DNA of 10,517 bases from Sphingobacteriales bacterium. GTDB taxonomy: Bacteria > Bacteroidota > Bacteroidia > Chitinophagales > UBA2359. Positions 1-6,117 of this stretch are shown piece after piece. The notes under the pieces were generated by a model. It was not told the origin of the DNA. It did not search any database and saw only the letters and a program-made list of their open reading frames with translations. How positions within the stretch are numbered: the first letter of the stretch is position 1; every line of letters starts with the position of its first letter. Made by a program: the position numbers and the translations under genes. Where the stretch lies: contig JADKCK010000056.1 in NCBI GenBank assembly GCA_016718845.1, forward strand, positions 15,001-25,517, written 5' to 3'.

Positions 1-288
1 AGACAGTTCGGTCCCTATCTGTTGTGGGCGCAAGAGACTTGAGAGGTATTAACATTAGTACGAGAGGACCGTGTTGGACGAACCTCTGGTGTACCGGTTG
101 TGGCGCCAGCTGCACCGCCGGGTAGCTATGTTCGGCATGGATAAGCACTGAAAGCATCTAAGTGCGAAGCCACCCTCAAGATGAGGTCTCTGATGAAGGG
201 TCGTTGGAGATTACGACGTTGATAGGTTGCAGGTGTAAAGGTAGAGATATCAAAGCCGAGCAATACTAATAACCCGCGAGCTTTTATT
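1..288 (+). rRNA. rrl: 23S ribosomal RNA, 3' end (partial)
   Basis: This is the last part of the large-subunit rRNA, cut by the left edge of the window. The universal sarcin-ricin loop (AGTACGAGAGGACC) is at 57-70. It is preceded by the conserved CAGTTCGGTCCCTATCTG helix and followed by GGACGAACCTCTGGTGTACC. The closing part, with GAGCAATACTAATAACCCGCGAGC, corresponds to the usual 23S 3' end. The exact last base, placed near 288, is estimated by analogy with other 23S genes. The 5S gene follows about 150 bp downstream in the same direction, and no tRNA can be folded from the A/T-rich spacer between them. Confidence 0.97.
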
Positions 289-436
289 TTATACTATATA
301 ATTTTGTTATGTAAATAGTAAGACCAAATGGTATTGCTATATGCAAGTTACTAACTACACACAAGGCTAAATAATTAGTGGTAAAGTAGTTTATTAAAGG
401 AAAAATCTTGTAACAATATGTTCAATATAAAGAGCT

Positions 437-545
437 TTAGGTGGTTATAGCGAGGAGGATCCACCTCTTCCCATTTCGAACAGAGAAGTTAAGCTCCTCA
501 GCGCCGATGGTACTGCAATTTGTGGGAGAGTAGGTCGCCGCCTAA
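437..545 (+). rRNA. rrf: 5S ribosomal RNA
   Basis: This is the 5S rRNA of the large ribosomal subunit, 109 nt long as drawn here. The ends were set by the terminal helix: TTAGGTGG at 437-444 pairs with CCGCCTAA at 538-545, with one G-U pair. The conserved interior (CCCATTTCGAACAGAGAAG, then TTAAGCTC) lies at about 470-497, and the usual GGGAGAGTAGGTCGCCGCC tail is present. The gene lies in the same direction as the 23S rRNA and is followed directly by a strong terminator, so it is the last gene of the rRNA operon. Confidence 0.96.
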
Positions 546-553
546 TTTATTAA

Positions 554-591
554 CAGCACCCCTTAGTCTGAAAAGACTAAGGGGTTTGCTG
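554..591 (+). terminator. Intrinsic terminator of the rRNA operon
   Basis: A perfect 11-bp stem (CCCCTTAGTCT at 559-569 with AGACTAAGGGG at 574-584) closes on a GAAA tetraloop. It is extended at its base by CAGCA (554-558) facing TGCTG (587-591) across a short TT bulge. A short T run follows the inner stem. It begins nine bases after the 5S rRNA and ends the ribosomal transcript. Confidence 0.92.
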
Positions 592-596
592 CGTTT

Positions 597-1229
597 ACGA
601 TATTTTATTTGCTTGATTTGTGTGTTTGGGTTGTTGTGCAATGTTTTGTTGTGTTTTTGAGGCTGTGAAAAATTGTAAGAGGCTATTAAACCAGCTTGTT
701 TTTAAAATTTACAACGGAGACACGGAGAACACAGAGGTTTTTTGGTATGTAATATGGCTTTTTTATTTGTTATTTTTTGATTTGCAACCGAGATACTAAA
801 AAAATATAAACTCGTTCTTCGCTGTGTTTCTTGTTGTTTTTTGTTTTTTAGTTATCAAGCAACTTGCCGTAGTTCGACAAGATCACTATAACCACGCCTT
901 GTGAATAAGGCTGACTACTTTTCAAAATCCTTATCAAAATGCAAAACAAAGGCATGAAAAAGGTGTAATAAAATGATGTTTTTGGTGTTTTTTTTGCTCG
1001 CTTTGGTAAGCCTTTATACCACACTTCTTGCGTTGAGGTGTGGTGTTGCTGCGCTTAAGTGCTATGGGGGTGCCACCTACTTATCGAGTCAGGGAGTGCT
1101 AAGTATCACCCCCAAAAAAGACATTTTCCGTGTTTCGCGTTTCGGCTTTGCTCAACGTGACCGCTCAACATAAACAAGCGGGGCAAAGCGCGTGCTTGTA
1201 GTGTTTTGCTTGCAATAAAATTGGATTTT
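597..1229. other. Gene-free stretch with relics of short dispersed repeats
   Basis: No convincing gene lies here. The sequence is A/T-rich, with long T runs near 740-860. It holds a micro-repeat at 711-737 and two fragments, near 872-892 and 1127-1163, that look like pieces of the short dispersed repeats common between genes in Bacteroidota. One 66-codon open frame at 973-1173 has a hydrophobic start. Its end is encoded by one of these repeat fragments (translating to RFGFAQRDRST), so it is more likely repeat-derived than real. No Bacteroidota promoter boxes were seen in front of it. Confidence 0.6.
711..737. repeat. Degenerate short direct repeat (ACGGAGAC-type)
   Basis: Three imperfect copies of a roughly 9-base unit follow each other: CGGAGACA, CGGAGAACA and CAGAGG. 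From memory, strings of this kind recur between genes in several unrelated bacterial phyla. Nothing in the surroundings suggests a function. Confidence 0.4.
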
Positions 1230-1234
1230 AAAAA

Positions 1235-1278
1235 CCCGCTGCTGCCCAACATATTGTTAGGCGGTAGCGAGTTTTTTT
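1235..1278 (+). terminator. Intrinsic terminator hairpin, module copy 1
   Basis: CCCGCTGCTGCC (1235-1246) pairs with GGCGGTAGCGAG (1260-1271), allowing one mismatch and G-U pairs. The inner AACA/TGTT extends the stem. Seven T residues (1272-1278) follow at once. The hairpin stands between the rRNA region and the promoter at 1354, so it may shield the protease gene from upstream read-through. The same hairpin, differing by one base that keeps the pairing, recurs at 4561-4604. Confidence 0.85.
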
Positions 1279-1353
1279 GTTTGCAAACCAAAATGTATTG
1301 AAATTTAGCTAAGATAACTGTTAACAAACCCCAAAAAGTGTACACCAAAAATA

Positions 1354-1385
1354 TTTGGTACTTTTAAAATAAATACGTACCTTTG
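1354..1385 (+). promoter_or_regulatory. Bacteroidota-type promoter, module copy 1
   Basis: TTTG at 1354-1357 matches the -33 box and TACCTTTG at 1378-1385 matches the -7 box (consensus TAnnTTTG), separated by 20 bp. The centres are 26 bp apart, exactly as expected for boxes centred at -33 and -7. Transcription should start near 1388 and run toward the protease gene, giving a leader of about 390 nt. TTTGGTAC (1354-1361) and GTACCAAA (1386-1393) form a perfect inverted repeat around the promoter and could be an operator. Confidence 0.75.
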
Positions 1386-1393
1386 TACCAAAA

Positions 1394-1778
1394 ATAACCT
1401 TATACATGAAAATGCCTTTCTTTATGGCAGTTTTATTTAATTTGAATACTCATTTTTGAGTATAAAAAGGGTGTTTTATATTACGCCCCCTTACCGCAAA
1501 GAGTTTATGAGTTATATAGTATGAACACAACCTTATGTTACACCAAATGTTGGACCCTCGATACCCACCCTACTTATTACACTTGTGCCGCACAAACCCA
1601 CTTTTAATAAAATAAAAAAAGTGCCAAAGTAAGAGTGATACCCAAACTATGCAATTGTTTGGATAACTGACCCAATCTCTAGATAATTGTACACTGATTC
1701 GTTTTACCGAATAAACAAATTTTCTCCGAAATATTTACTCGCAAATTTCATATTACACAAAAAACATTATTTTTTTAA
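1394..1778 (+). promoter_or_regulatory. Leader region of the protease gene, shared with the leader of the 6722 gene
   Basis: No gene is seen here apart from a possible 17-codon frame at 1406-1459. A perfect hairpin (ATACTCA, loop TTTT, TGAGTAT) lies at 1446-1463. From 1562 on, the sequence matches the region upstream of the 6722 gene in several blocks in the same order: ACCCACCCTACTTATTAC at 1563, GCAATTGTT at 1651, AATTGTAC at 1685, and GTTTTACCGAATA at 1701. The distances between blocks are similar at both loci. Conservation between otherwise different genes suggests a regulatory role. In both copies a TTG stands 22 bp before a TA, a weak second promoter candidate. Confidence 0.6.
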
Positions 1779-4517
1779 ATGAAAATTTTTTTAACTTTTT
1801 TCTTGTTTCTATTCTGTCATGTTGTTGTTGCACAAGTGACCCAAGAAAACAAGGACACAAACAAAAACAACCTTAAACGTTGCGGTACCACTGAATTTAC
1901 CGAAAAAATGATGTCGAACGACATCAACTATCGTGTTCGACAAGAACAACTGAGCAAAAAACGAACCGAAATAGGCTCGGTGGTACACAAACAATTATTA
2001 TGTGCAACAACTTATGAAGTTCCTGTTGCTATTCATTTTGATTTAGGTATCGGAACTACTGCCGCCGAGCGCGAGTGTTTGCGTTATTTGGTGAGCAGTC
2101 AGATGGAGGTGCTGAACGATGCTTTTGTGGGAGGCGCACTAAGCGAAGGCGGCGACGCCTGTATTCGTTTTGTGTTGGGCAATAGCAATCATCCCGCAGG
2201 AAATGTTATGTATCCAGGAGGACCTGTTTTGGTGAACGGCGACCCTGCTATCACCTACAATGGGGCATATCCTTGTCCGTCTGGTTCTCCTTGTACTATG
2301 GACGCTTGGAATGGTTATATGAATATAGTTGTTCAATCGGGTACGGGGGTTTTAGGTGTTGCGTTTTTAGGTGCCTCTTTTACCAGTGGAAATGCTTTAA
2401 CGATTGAGGCATGTGCCTTTGGTACTTACGCTGCATGTAGCCAAGCTGGACCAAATGCCTCATGTGGGGGCTCGTGGCCATACGATGGCGGTATCACTGT
2501 CGTACACGAAGTAGGGCATTTCTTGAACTTAGAGCATGTATTCTGTAATGATACAGGTGATGGTACATCAAGTTGTGGTGGTGGCGGTTGTAATAGCGGC
2601 ACCGATTGCGACGGAATTGCCGACACCCCTGCACAATGCGAATCAGTCTATTCTTGTCAGGCAACTACCAATAATCCTTGTACTGGAGTAGCAGGAGACC
2701 CTATCGCTTTTCCTAATTTTATGGACTATGGCGATGATGGTTGCCTAAATTTATTTACAGATGGGCAAATTGCTGTTATGAATGGGCTCTTGGCTACTAT
2801 AATCGGCGGCGCAAGACCTAACATAAACAATGCACCTTGTCCAAACATATTAAATGGTACGCTTACCAAAACGGGTGCGGCTACTGTTTGTAGCAGTGCT
2901 ACTGTTGATGCGTGTGTCCAAGTTGACTTGATAAACGATGCCGATGCCATTGTTGAGTTTAGTGATGATGCAGGCACCACGTTTGCAACAGGTACTTTGA
3001 CTCCTCGCCCAAGTATTACAGTGCATACCATAACACTTAACCCGCTCGCTAACTATGGCATACCCGCTGGGCCCATCTATGAGGGCGATGTAGTGCTTAT
3101 TCCTGCTACTTCGGCTCATCCTGTTCGCACCGATAATGCAGCAGGAGGTTTTCCGAGCGGAGCTACTAGATTTGGTTACAATGCAGGAGCAGGATTTGCT
3201 CCCCTAACAACCAATCTCTCGTATGCTGCCCTTGTAGCTGGCACATATCACATAGAATGTGCTAATCACCCTGCCAGCATGAACGGCACTTTTACGGTCA
3301 TACCTCGCCCTAATGCCACTTATTGCAAAACATTTACCGAAACGAACACCACTTGCAGTATCCAAACCAAAACGTTTCATGCCCGCTGGAACGCCGCCAG
3401 CCAAGATAGCGACTGTAGCCTTGACTCGCAAACTACGAATAGCGCAGGAAGTACTTTAACAACTATTGTCTATCCCGCCCTACAAGTGCCCGCAGGAGCA
3501 AGTATTGCTACTAGTGGTTGTGTGGTTACTGTCACGCCAGCATGTTCGGGAAGTTTGGGTGTGGCTACTTCGCCAAGCGGTTCGGGTGTGGAAATTGCCG
3601 ATTGGGATGCTGTCGCAGGCACATACACCGCCGACCCAAGCGATGCAGCAGGTAGCATTACTATCACCGTAAATGGCGTTAGCGGAGCGCCTGCGGGCTG
3701 CGTTTCTACAACTTTCAGTCTTTCGACTCCTTTATGTGTTGCTTCGCCTATCTTTACAAGTTCGGTCAACATTTCCGACCCTTGCCAATGTCACACACCC
3801 GGTGCCTCGTTGCTTACGGTAGCCGCCGATGGCACTGTAACCGACCTCAACGGTGTTGGTGCAGGCAATTCAAATGGGTTATTTGACGAGGTAATTACAG
3901 CTACTTACGATGCAGATAATGGCACTGCTGGTGTACAATATGATGCCAATGTCGATTTCCGAGTGGTATCTGTTGGACCTAGTGTAGCTGGCGGTGCTGC
4001 TCCTGCAGGCATTGCTAACGGTGATATCTTGACAGATAATTTAAATGGTACTTATGAAATTTCTTTCGAACATACATCAGGTGTAGGTTATACTGCCACT
4101 ATCGAAGCTTTTTATGTTGCCGACCCCGACGGAGCAGGACCATTAGTAGCAGGTAGTGCAGTAGCAGGCTCATCTCAGGTATTAACACCAACGCCTTGTG
4201 TGTATCCCGAAGTTGTGTTTAGCGCTATGCCAACTACACTAACCAATTGTGCAGGTACTACGCTTGATTTGCTAACGCTTACTAACCCCGATACCGACCT
4301 TACTTTTGACGGTGGTGCGTATGTAAGCGGTACAACTTTTAACGCTGTTACCGCAGGCGTGGGCACACACACAGTTACAGTTGGTATTGACCCTGTTGAT
4401 GCAACACCTCCTGCCAGCCAAGATGGCAATTGTTTGCAACCCTATACCTTGTCTATTGGTGTAACAGCCTGCCCTCCTGGTTGCGCTGCCTCGCCTAACA
4501 TGCAATGGATAGACTAA
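1779..4517 (+). CDS. Secreted M43-type zinc metalloprotease with a cupredoxin domain
   Basis: This is a 912-residue exported protein. Residues 1-18 form a signal peptide (hydrophobic stretch, then VVVA before Q19). Residues 34-340 are a pappalysin-like M43 peptidase. It has the zinc motif HEVGHFLNLEH (ligands H243, H247, H253; catalytic E244), the CDGIADTP segment, and the Met-turn NFMDYGDDGC at M315. Residues 395-508 look like a cupredoxin with all type-1 copper ligands in place: H447 (SAHPV), C494, H497 and M501 in CANHPASM. Residues 664-800 contain a DPCQC-type module seen in other Bacteroidota surface proteins. Further Cys-rich beta modules surround it. Expected role: extracellular protein cleavage (family knowledge). 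The copper domain's role is unknown. The start was chosen for the signal peptide; no Shine-Dalgarno sequence is visible. No type IX secretion C-terminal domain is seen and the end is abrupt. Confidence 0.9.
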   Translation: MKIFLTFFLFLFCHVVVAQVTQENKDTNKNNLKRCGTTEFTEKMMSNDINYRVRQEQLSKKRTEIGSVVHKQLLCATTYEVPVAIHFDLGIGTTAAERECLRYLVSSQMEVLNDAFVGGALSEGGDACIRFVLGNSNHPAGNVMYPGGPVLVNGDPAITYNGAYPCPSGSPCTMDAWNGYMNIVVQSGTGVLGVAFLGASFTSGNALTIEACAFGTYAACSQAGPNASCGGSWPYDGGITVVHEVGHFLNLEHVFCNDTGDGTSSCGGGGCNSGTDCDGIADTPAQCESVYSCQATTNNPCTGVAGDPIAFPNFMDYGDDGCLNLFTDGQIAVMNGLLATIIGGARPNINNAPCPNILNGTLTKTGAATVCSSATVDACVQVDLINDADAIVEFSDDAGTTFATGTLTPRPSITVHTITLNPLANYGIPAGPIYEGDVVLIPATSAHPVRTDNAAGGFPSGATRFGYNAGAGFAPLTTNLSYAALVAGTYHIECANHPASMNGTFTVIPRPNATYCKTFTETNTTCSIQTKTFHARWNAASQDSDCSLDSQTTNSAGSTLTTIVYPALQVPAGASIATSGCVVTVTPACSGSLGVATSPSGSGVEIADWDAVAGTYTADPSDAAGSITITVNGVSGAPAGCVSTTFSLSTPLCVASPIFTSSVNISDPCQCHTPGASLLTVAADGTVTDLNGVGAGNSNGLFDEVITATYDADNGTAGVQYDANVDFRVVSVGPSVAGGAAPAGIANGDILTDNLNGTYEISFEHTSGVGYTATIEAFYVADPDGAGPLVAGSAVAGSSQVLTPTPCVYPEVVFSAMPTTLTNCAGTTLDLLTLTNPDTDLTFDGGAYVSGTTFNAVTAGVGTHTVTVGIDPVDATPPASQDGNCLQPYTLSIGVTACPPGCAASPNMQWID

Positions 4518-4560
4518 ACTACCCATTGCCTTAAATAATTAACCCTAAACCCAACAAAAA

Positions 4561-4604
4561 CCCGCTGCTGCCCAACATATTGTTAGGCGGCAGCGAGTTT
4601 TTTT
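4561..4604 (+). terminator. Intrinsic terminator hairpin, module copy 2
   Basis: CCCGCTGCTGCC (4561-4572) pairs with GGCGGCAGCGAG (4586-4597), with inner AACA/TGTT pairs, followed by seven T residues (4598-4604). It starts 44 bp after the protease stop codon and should end that transcript. It is the second copy of the hairpin at 1235-1278. Confidence 0.88.
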
Positions 4605-4679
4605 GTTTGCAAACCAAAATGTATTGAAATTTAGCTAAGATAACTGTTAACAAACCCCAAAAAGTGTACACCAAAAAAA

Positions 4680-4711
4680 GTTGCTACTTTTAAAATAAGT
4701 ACCTACCTTTG
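4680..4711 (+). promoter_or_regulatory. Promoter of array unit 1
   Basis: GTTG at 4680-4683 (TTG core of the -33 box kept) and TACCTTTG at 4704-4711, 20-bp spacer. It is the weakest match among the copies. It lies about 80 bp after the terminator of the protease gene. Confidence 0.6.
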
Positions 4712-4749
4712 TGCCAAAATAATAAGTATAGGTTAAGTTTGTGTTTTAT

Positions 4750-4827
4750 ATGCTGTTTTTTTGTAATATTGACGATTATGCACAACTAACTGATGCCTTG
4801 CAGGTATTTCTTTCTCTCTTTTTATAA
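4750..4827 (+). CDS. Candidate 25-residue peptide, one of four copies in the array
   Basis: About 32 nt after the predicted start of transcription of the first unit, an ATG opens a 25-codon frame that begins MLFFCNIDDYAQ and ends VFLSLFL. Frames of the same length lie at 5015-5092, 5280-5357 and 5545-5622. The two changes between the 4750 and 5015 copies are both silent (Leu codons). The 5280 copy differs at many residues but keeps the length. The unit at 5706 is cut to six codons and the one at 5961 to 19. Nothing like a ribosome-binding site is seen. The repeats may be too recent for codon patterns to mean much, so this is only a candidate. Confidence 0.2.
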   Translation: MLFFCNIDDYAQLTDALQVFLSLFL

Positions 4828-4944
4828 AAGAAAAACGGGTTAAGCAAAATGGGTAAGCAAAGGGGTTTTGATGGTTTACCATAAAATATTTGCAAAATAC
4901 GCAACTAACTGTTAACAAACCCCAAAAAGTGTACACCAAAAATA

Positions 4945-4976
4945 TTTGGTGCTTTTAAAATAAATGCGTACCTTTG
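4945..4976 (+). promoter_or_regulatory. Promoter of array unit 2
   Basis: TTTG at 4945-4948 and TACCTTTG at 4969-4976 with a 20-bp spacer: a full match to the Bacteroidota -33/-7 consensus. Confidence 0.7.
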
Positions 4977-5209
4977 TACCAAAATAATAAGTATAGGTTA
5001 AGTTTGGGTTTGGTATGTTGTTTTTTTGTAATATTGACGATTATGCACAACTAACTGATGCCTTACAGGTATTTCTTTCTCTCTTTTTATAAAAGAAAAA
5101 CGGGTTAAGCAAAATGGGTAAGCAAAGGGGTTTTAATGGTTTACCATAAAGTATTTGCAAAACACGCAACTAACTGTTAACAAACCCCAAAAAGTGTACA
5201 CCAAAAATA

Positions 5210-5241
5210 TTTGGTGCTTTTAAAATAAATGCGTACCTTTG
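5210..5241 (+). promoter_or_regulatory. Promoter of array unit 3
   Basis: TTTG at 5210-5213 and TACCTTTG at 5234-5241 with a 20-bp spacer. The sequence between the boxes matches that of units 2 and 4. Confidence 0.7.
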
Positions 5242-5474
5242 TACCAAAATAATAAGTATAGGTTAAGTTTGGGTTTTATATGTTGTTTTTTTGTAATATT
5301 GGCAATTATGCACAACTAAACACCTGCCTTGTAGGTGTTACTTTTATCTTTTTATAAAAGAAAAACGGGTTAAGCAAAATGGGTAAGCAAAGGGGTTTTA
5401 ATGGTTTACCATAAAGTATTTGCAAAACACGCAACTAACTGTTAACAAACCCCAAAAAGTGTACACCAAAAATA

Positions 5475-5506
5475 TTTGGTGCTTTTAAAATAAATGCGTA
5501 CCTTTG
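5475..5506 (+). promoter_or_regulatory. Promoter of array unit 4
   Basis: TTTG at 5475-5478 and TACCTTTG at 5499-5506 with a 20-bp spacer. It is the same as units 2 and 3 between the boxes. Confidence 0.7.
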
Positions 5507-5739
5507 TACCAAAATAATAAGTATAGGTTAAATTTGGGCTTTATATGTTGTTTTTTTGTAATATTGACGATTATGCACAACTAACTGATGCCTTGCAGGT
5601 ATTTCTTTCTCTCTTTTTATAAAAGAAAAACGGGTTAAGCAAAATGGGTAAGCAAAGGGGTTTTGATGGTTTACCATAAAATATTTGCAAAATACGCAAC
5701 TAACTGTTAACAAACCCCAAAAAGTGTACACCAAAAATA

Positions 5740-5771
5740 TTTGGCACTTTTAAAATAAATACCTACCTTTG
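5740..5771 (+). promoter_or_regulatory. Promoter of array unit 5
   Basis: TTTG at 5740-5743 and TACCTTTG at 5764-5771 with a 20-bp spacer. The spacer has changed (GGCAC and TACC variants) but both boxes are intact, which suggests selection on them. Confidence 0.7.
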
Positions 5772-5994
5772 TACCAAAAGCAACCTTATACATTAAGTTA
5801 GTGTATTACATGGTGTTTTTTGTAATATAGGTACTTATAAACAAGCAAGCTAATGTATTTTTACCTTGTTTTTACAAAAGCTCCCCAAATACATCTTCGT
5901 GAAGCAAAAGATACAAACTGCCAAATTTTAACAAAATATTTGCAAAACACGCAACTAACTGTTAACAAACCCCAAAAAGTGTACACCAAAAATA

Positions 5995-6026
5995 TTTGGC
6001 ACTTTTAAAATAAATACCTACCTTTG
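5995..6026 (+). promoter_or_regulatory. Promoter of array unit 6, nearest the 6722 gene
   Basis: TTTG at 5995-5998 and TACCTTTG at 6019-6026 with a 20-bp spacer. It is the last promoter of the array. A transcript from here would carry a leader of nearly 700 nt before the ATG at 6722, including the 70-bp hairpin array. Confidence 0.7.
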
Positions 6027-6117
6027 TACCAAAAATAAGAGTTATACATTAAGTTAGTGTATTGCATGGTGTTTTTTTGTAATATTGACGATTATACCTT
6101 ACAGGTATTTCTTTCTC

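Larger units (their letters stand above)
1230..1393 (+). repeat. Terminator-promoter module, copy 1 (164 bp)
   Basis: This block is repeated at 4556-4719 without gaps (offset 3326). By eye only one base differs over the first 120 or so positions, and about seven differ in total. In order it holds the terminator hairpin, a linker, GTTAAC at 1320, the palindrome GTGTACAC and a consensus Bacteroidota promoter. The part from GTTAAC onward is also the start of each unit in the tandem array at 4646-6117. Its placement between genes, with terminator first and promoter second, suggests a mobile or copied intergenic cassette rather than a gene. Confidence 0.85.
4556..4719 (+). repeat. Terminator-promoter module, copy 2 (164 bp)
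   Basis: This copy aligns without gaps to 1230-1393. The two copies bracket the protease gene. The last part of this copy, from GTTAAC at 4646, is also the first unit of the tandem array. Its promoter half is the most diverged of all seven copies (GTTG instead of TTTG, GTGCC instead of GTACC), while its terminator half is nearly identical to copy 1. Confidence 0.85.
4641..6117 (+). repeat. Tandem array of 265-bp promoter-bearing units
   Basis: Units begin with GTTAAC at 4646, 4911, 5176, 5441, 5706 and 5961. The spacing is 265 bp four times, then 255 bp; the last unit is partial. Each unit holds GTTAACAAACCCCAAAAAG, the palindrome GTGTACAC, a consensus promoter, a T-run segment, a small hairpin (ATGCC...GGTAT or similar) and GGGTTAAGCAAAATGGGTAAG. 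Units at 5706 and 5961 differ in the middle. No inverted terminal repeats, transposase or strong terminator lies inside. About 195 bp are identical by eye between 4755-4950 and 5550-5745, pointing to recent duplication or gene conversion. Confidence 0.93.

Noticed and set aside
289..436. tRNA gene in the 23S-5S spacer
   Set aside because: No cloverleaf, T-loop (GGTTCRANNCC) or D-loop pattern could be found in this A/T-rich spacer.
973..1173. A 66-codon open frame with a hydrophobic start
   Set aside because: Its C-terminal part is encoded by a fragment that looks like a common dispersed repeat. There is no promoter or start signal, and an overlapping frame on the other strand is equally open.
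1106..5734. Minus-strand frames at 1106-1348, 4733-4939 and 5528-5734 that all begin MVYTFWGLLTV
   Set aside because: The shared start simply reflects the repeated GTTAAC-to-GTACCAAA segment read backwards. The frames diverge afterwards, run through a terminator in one case, and are absent from other units.
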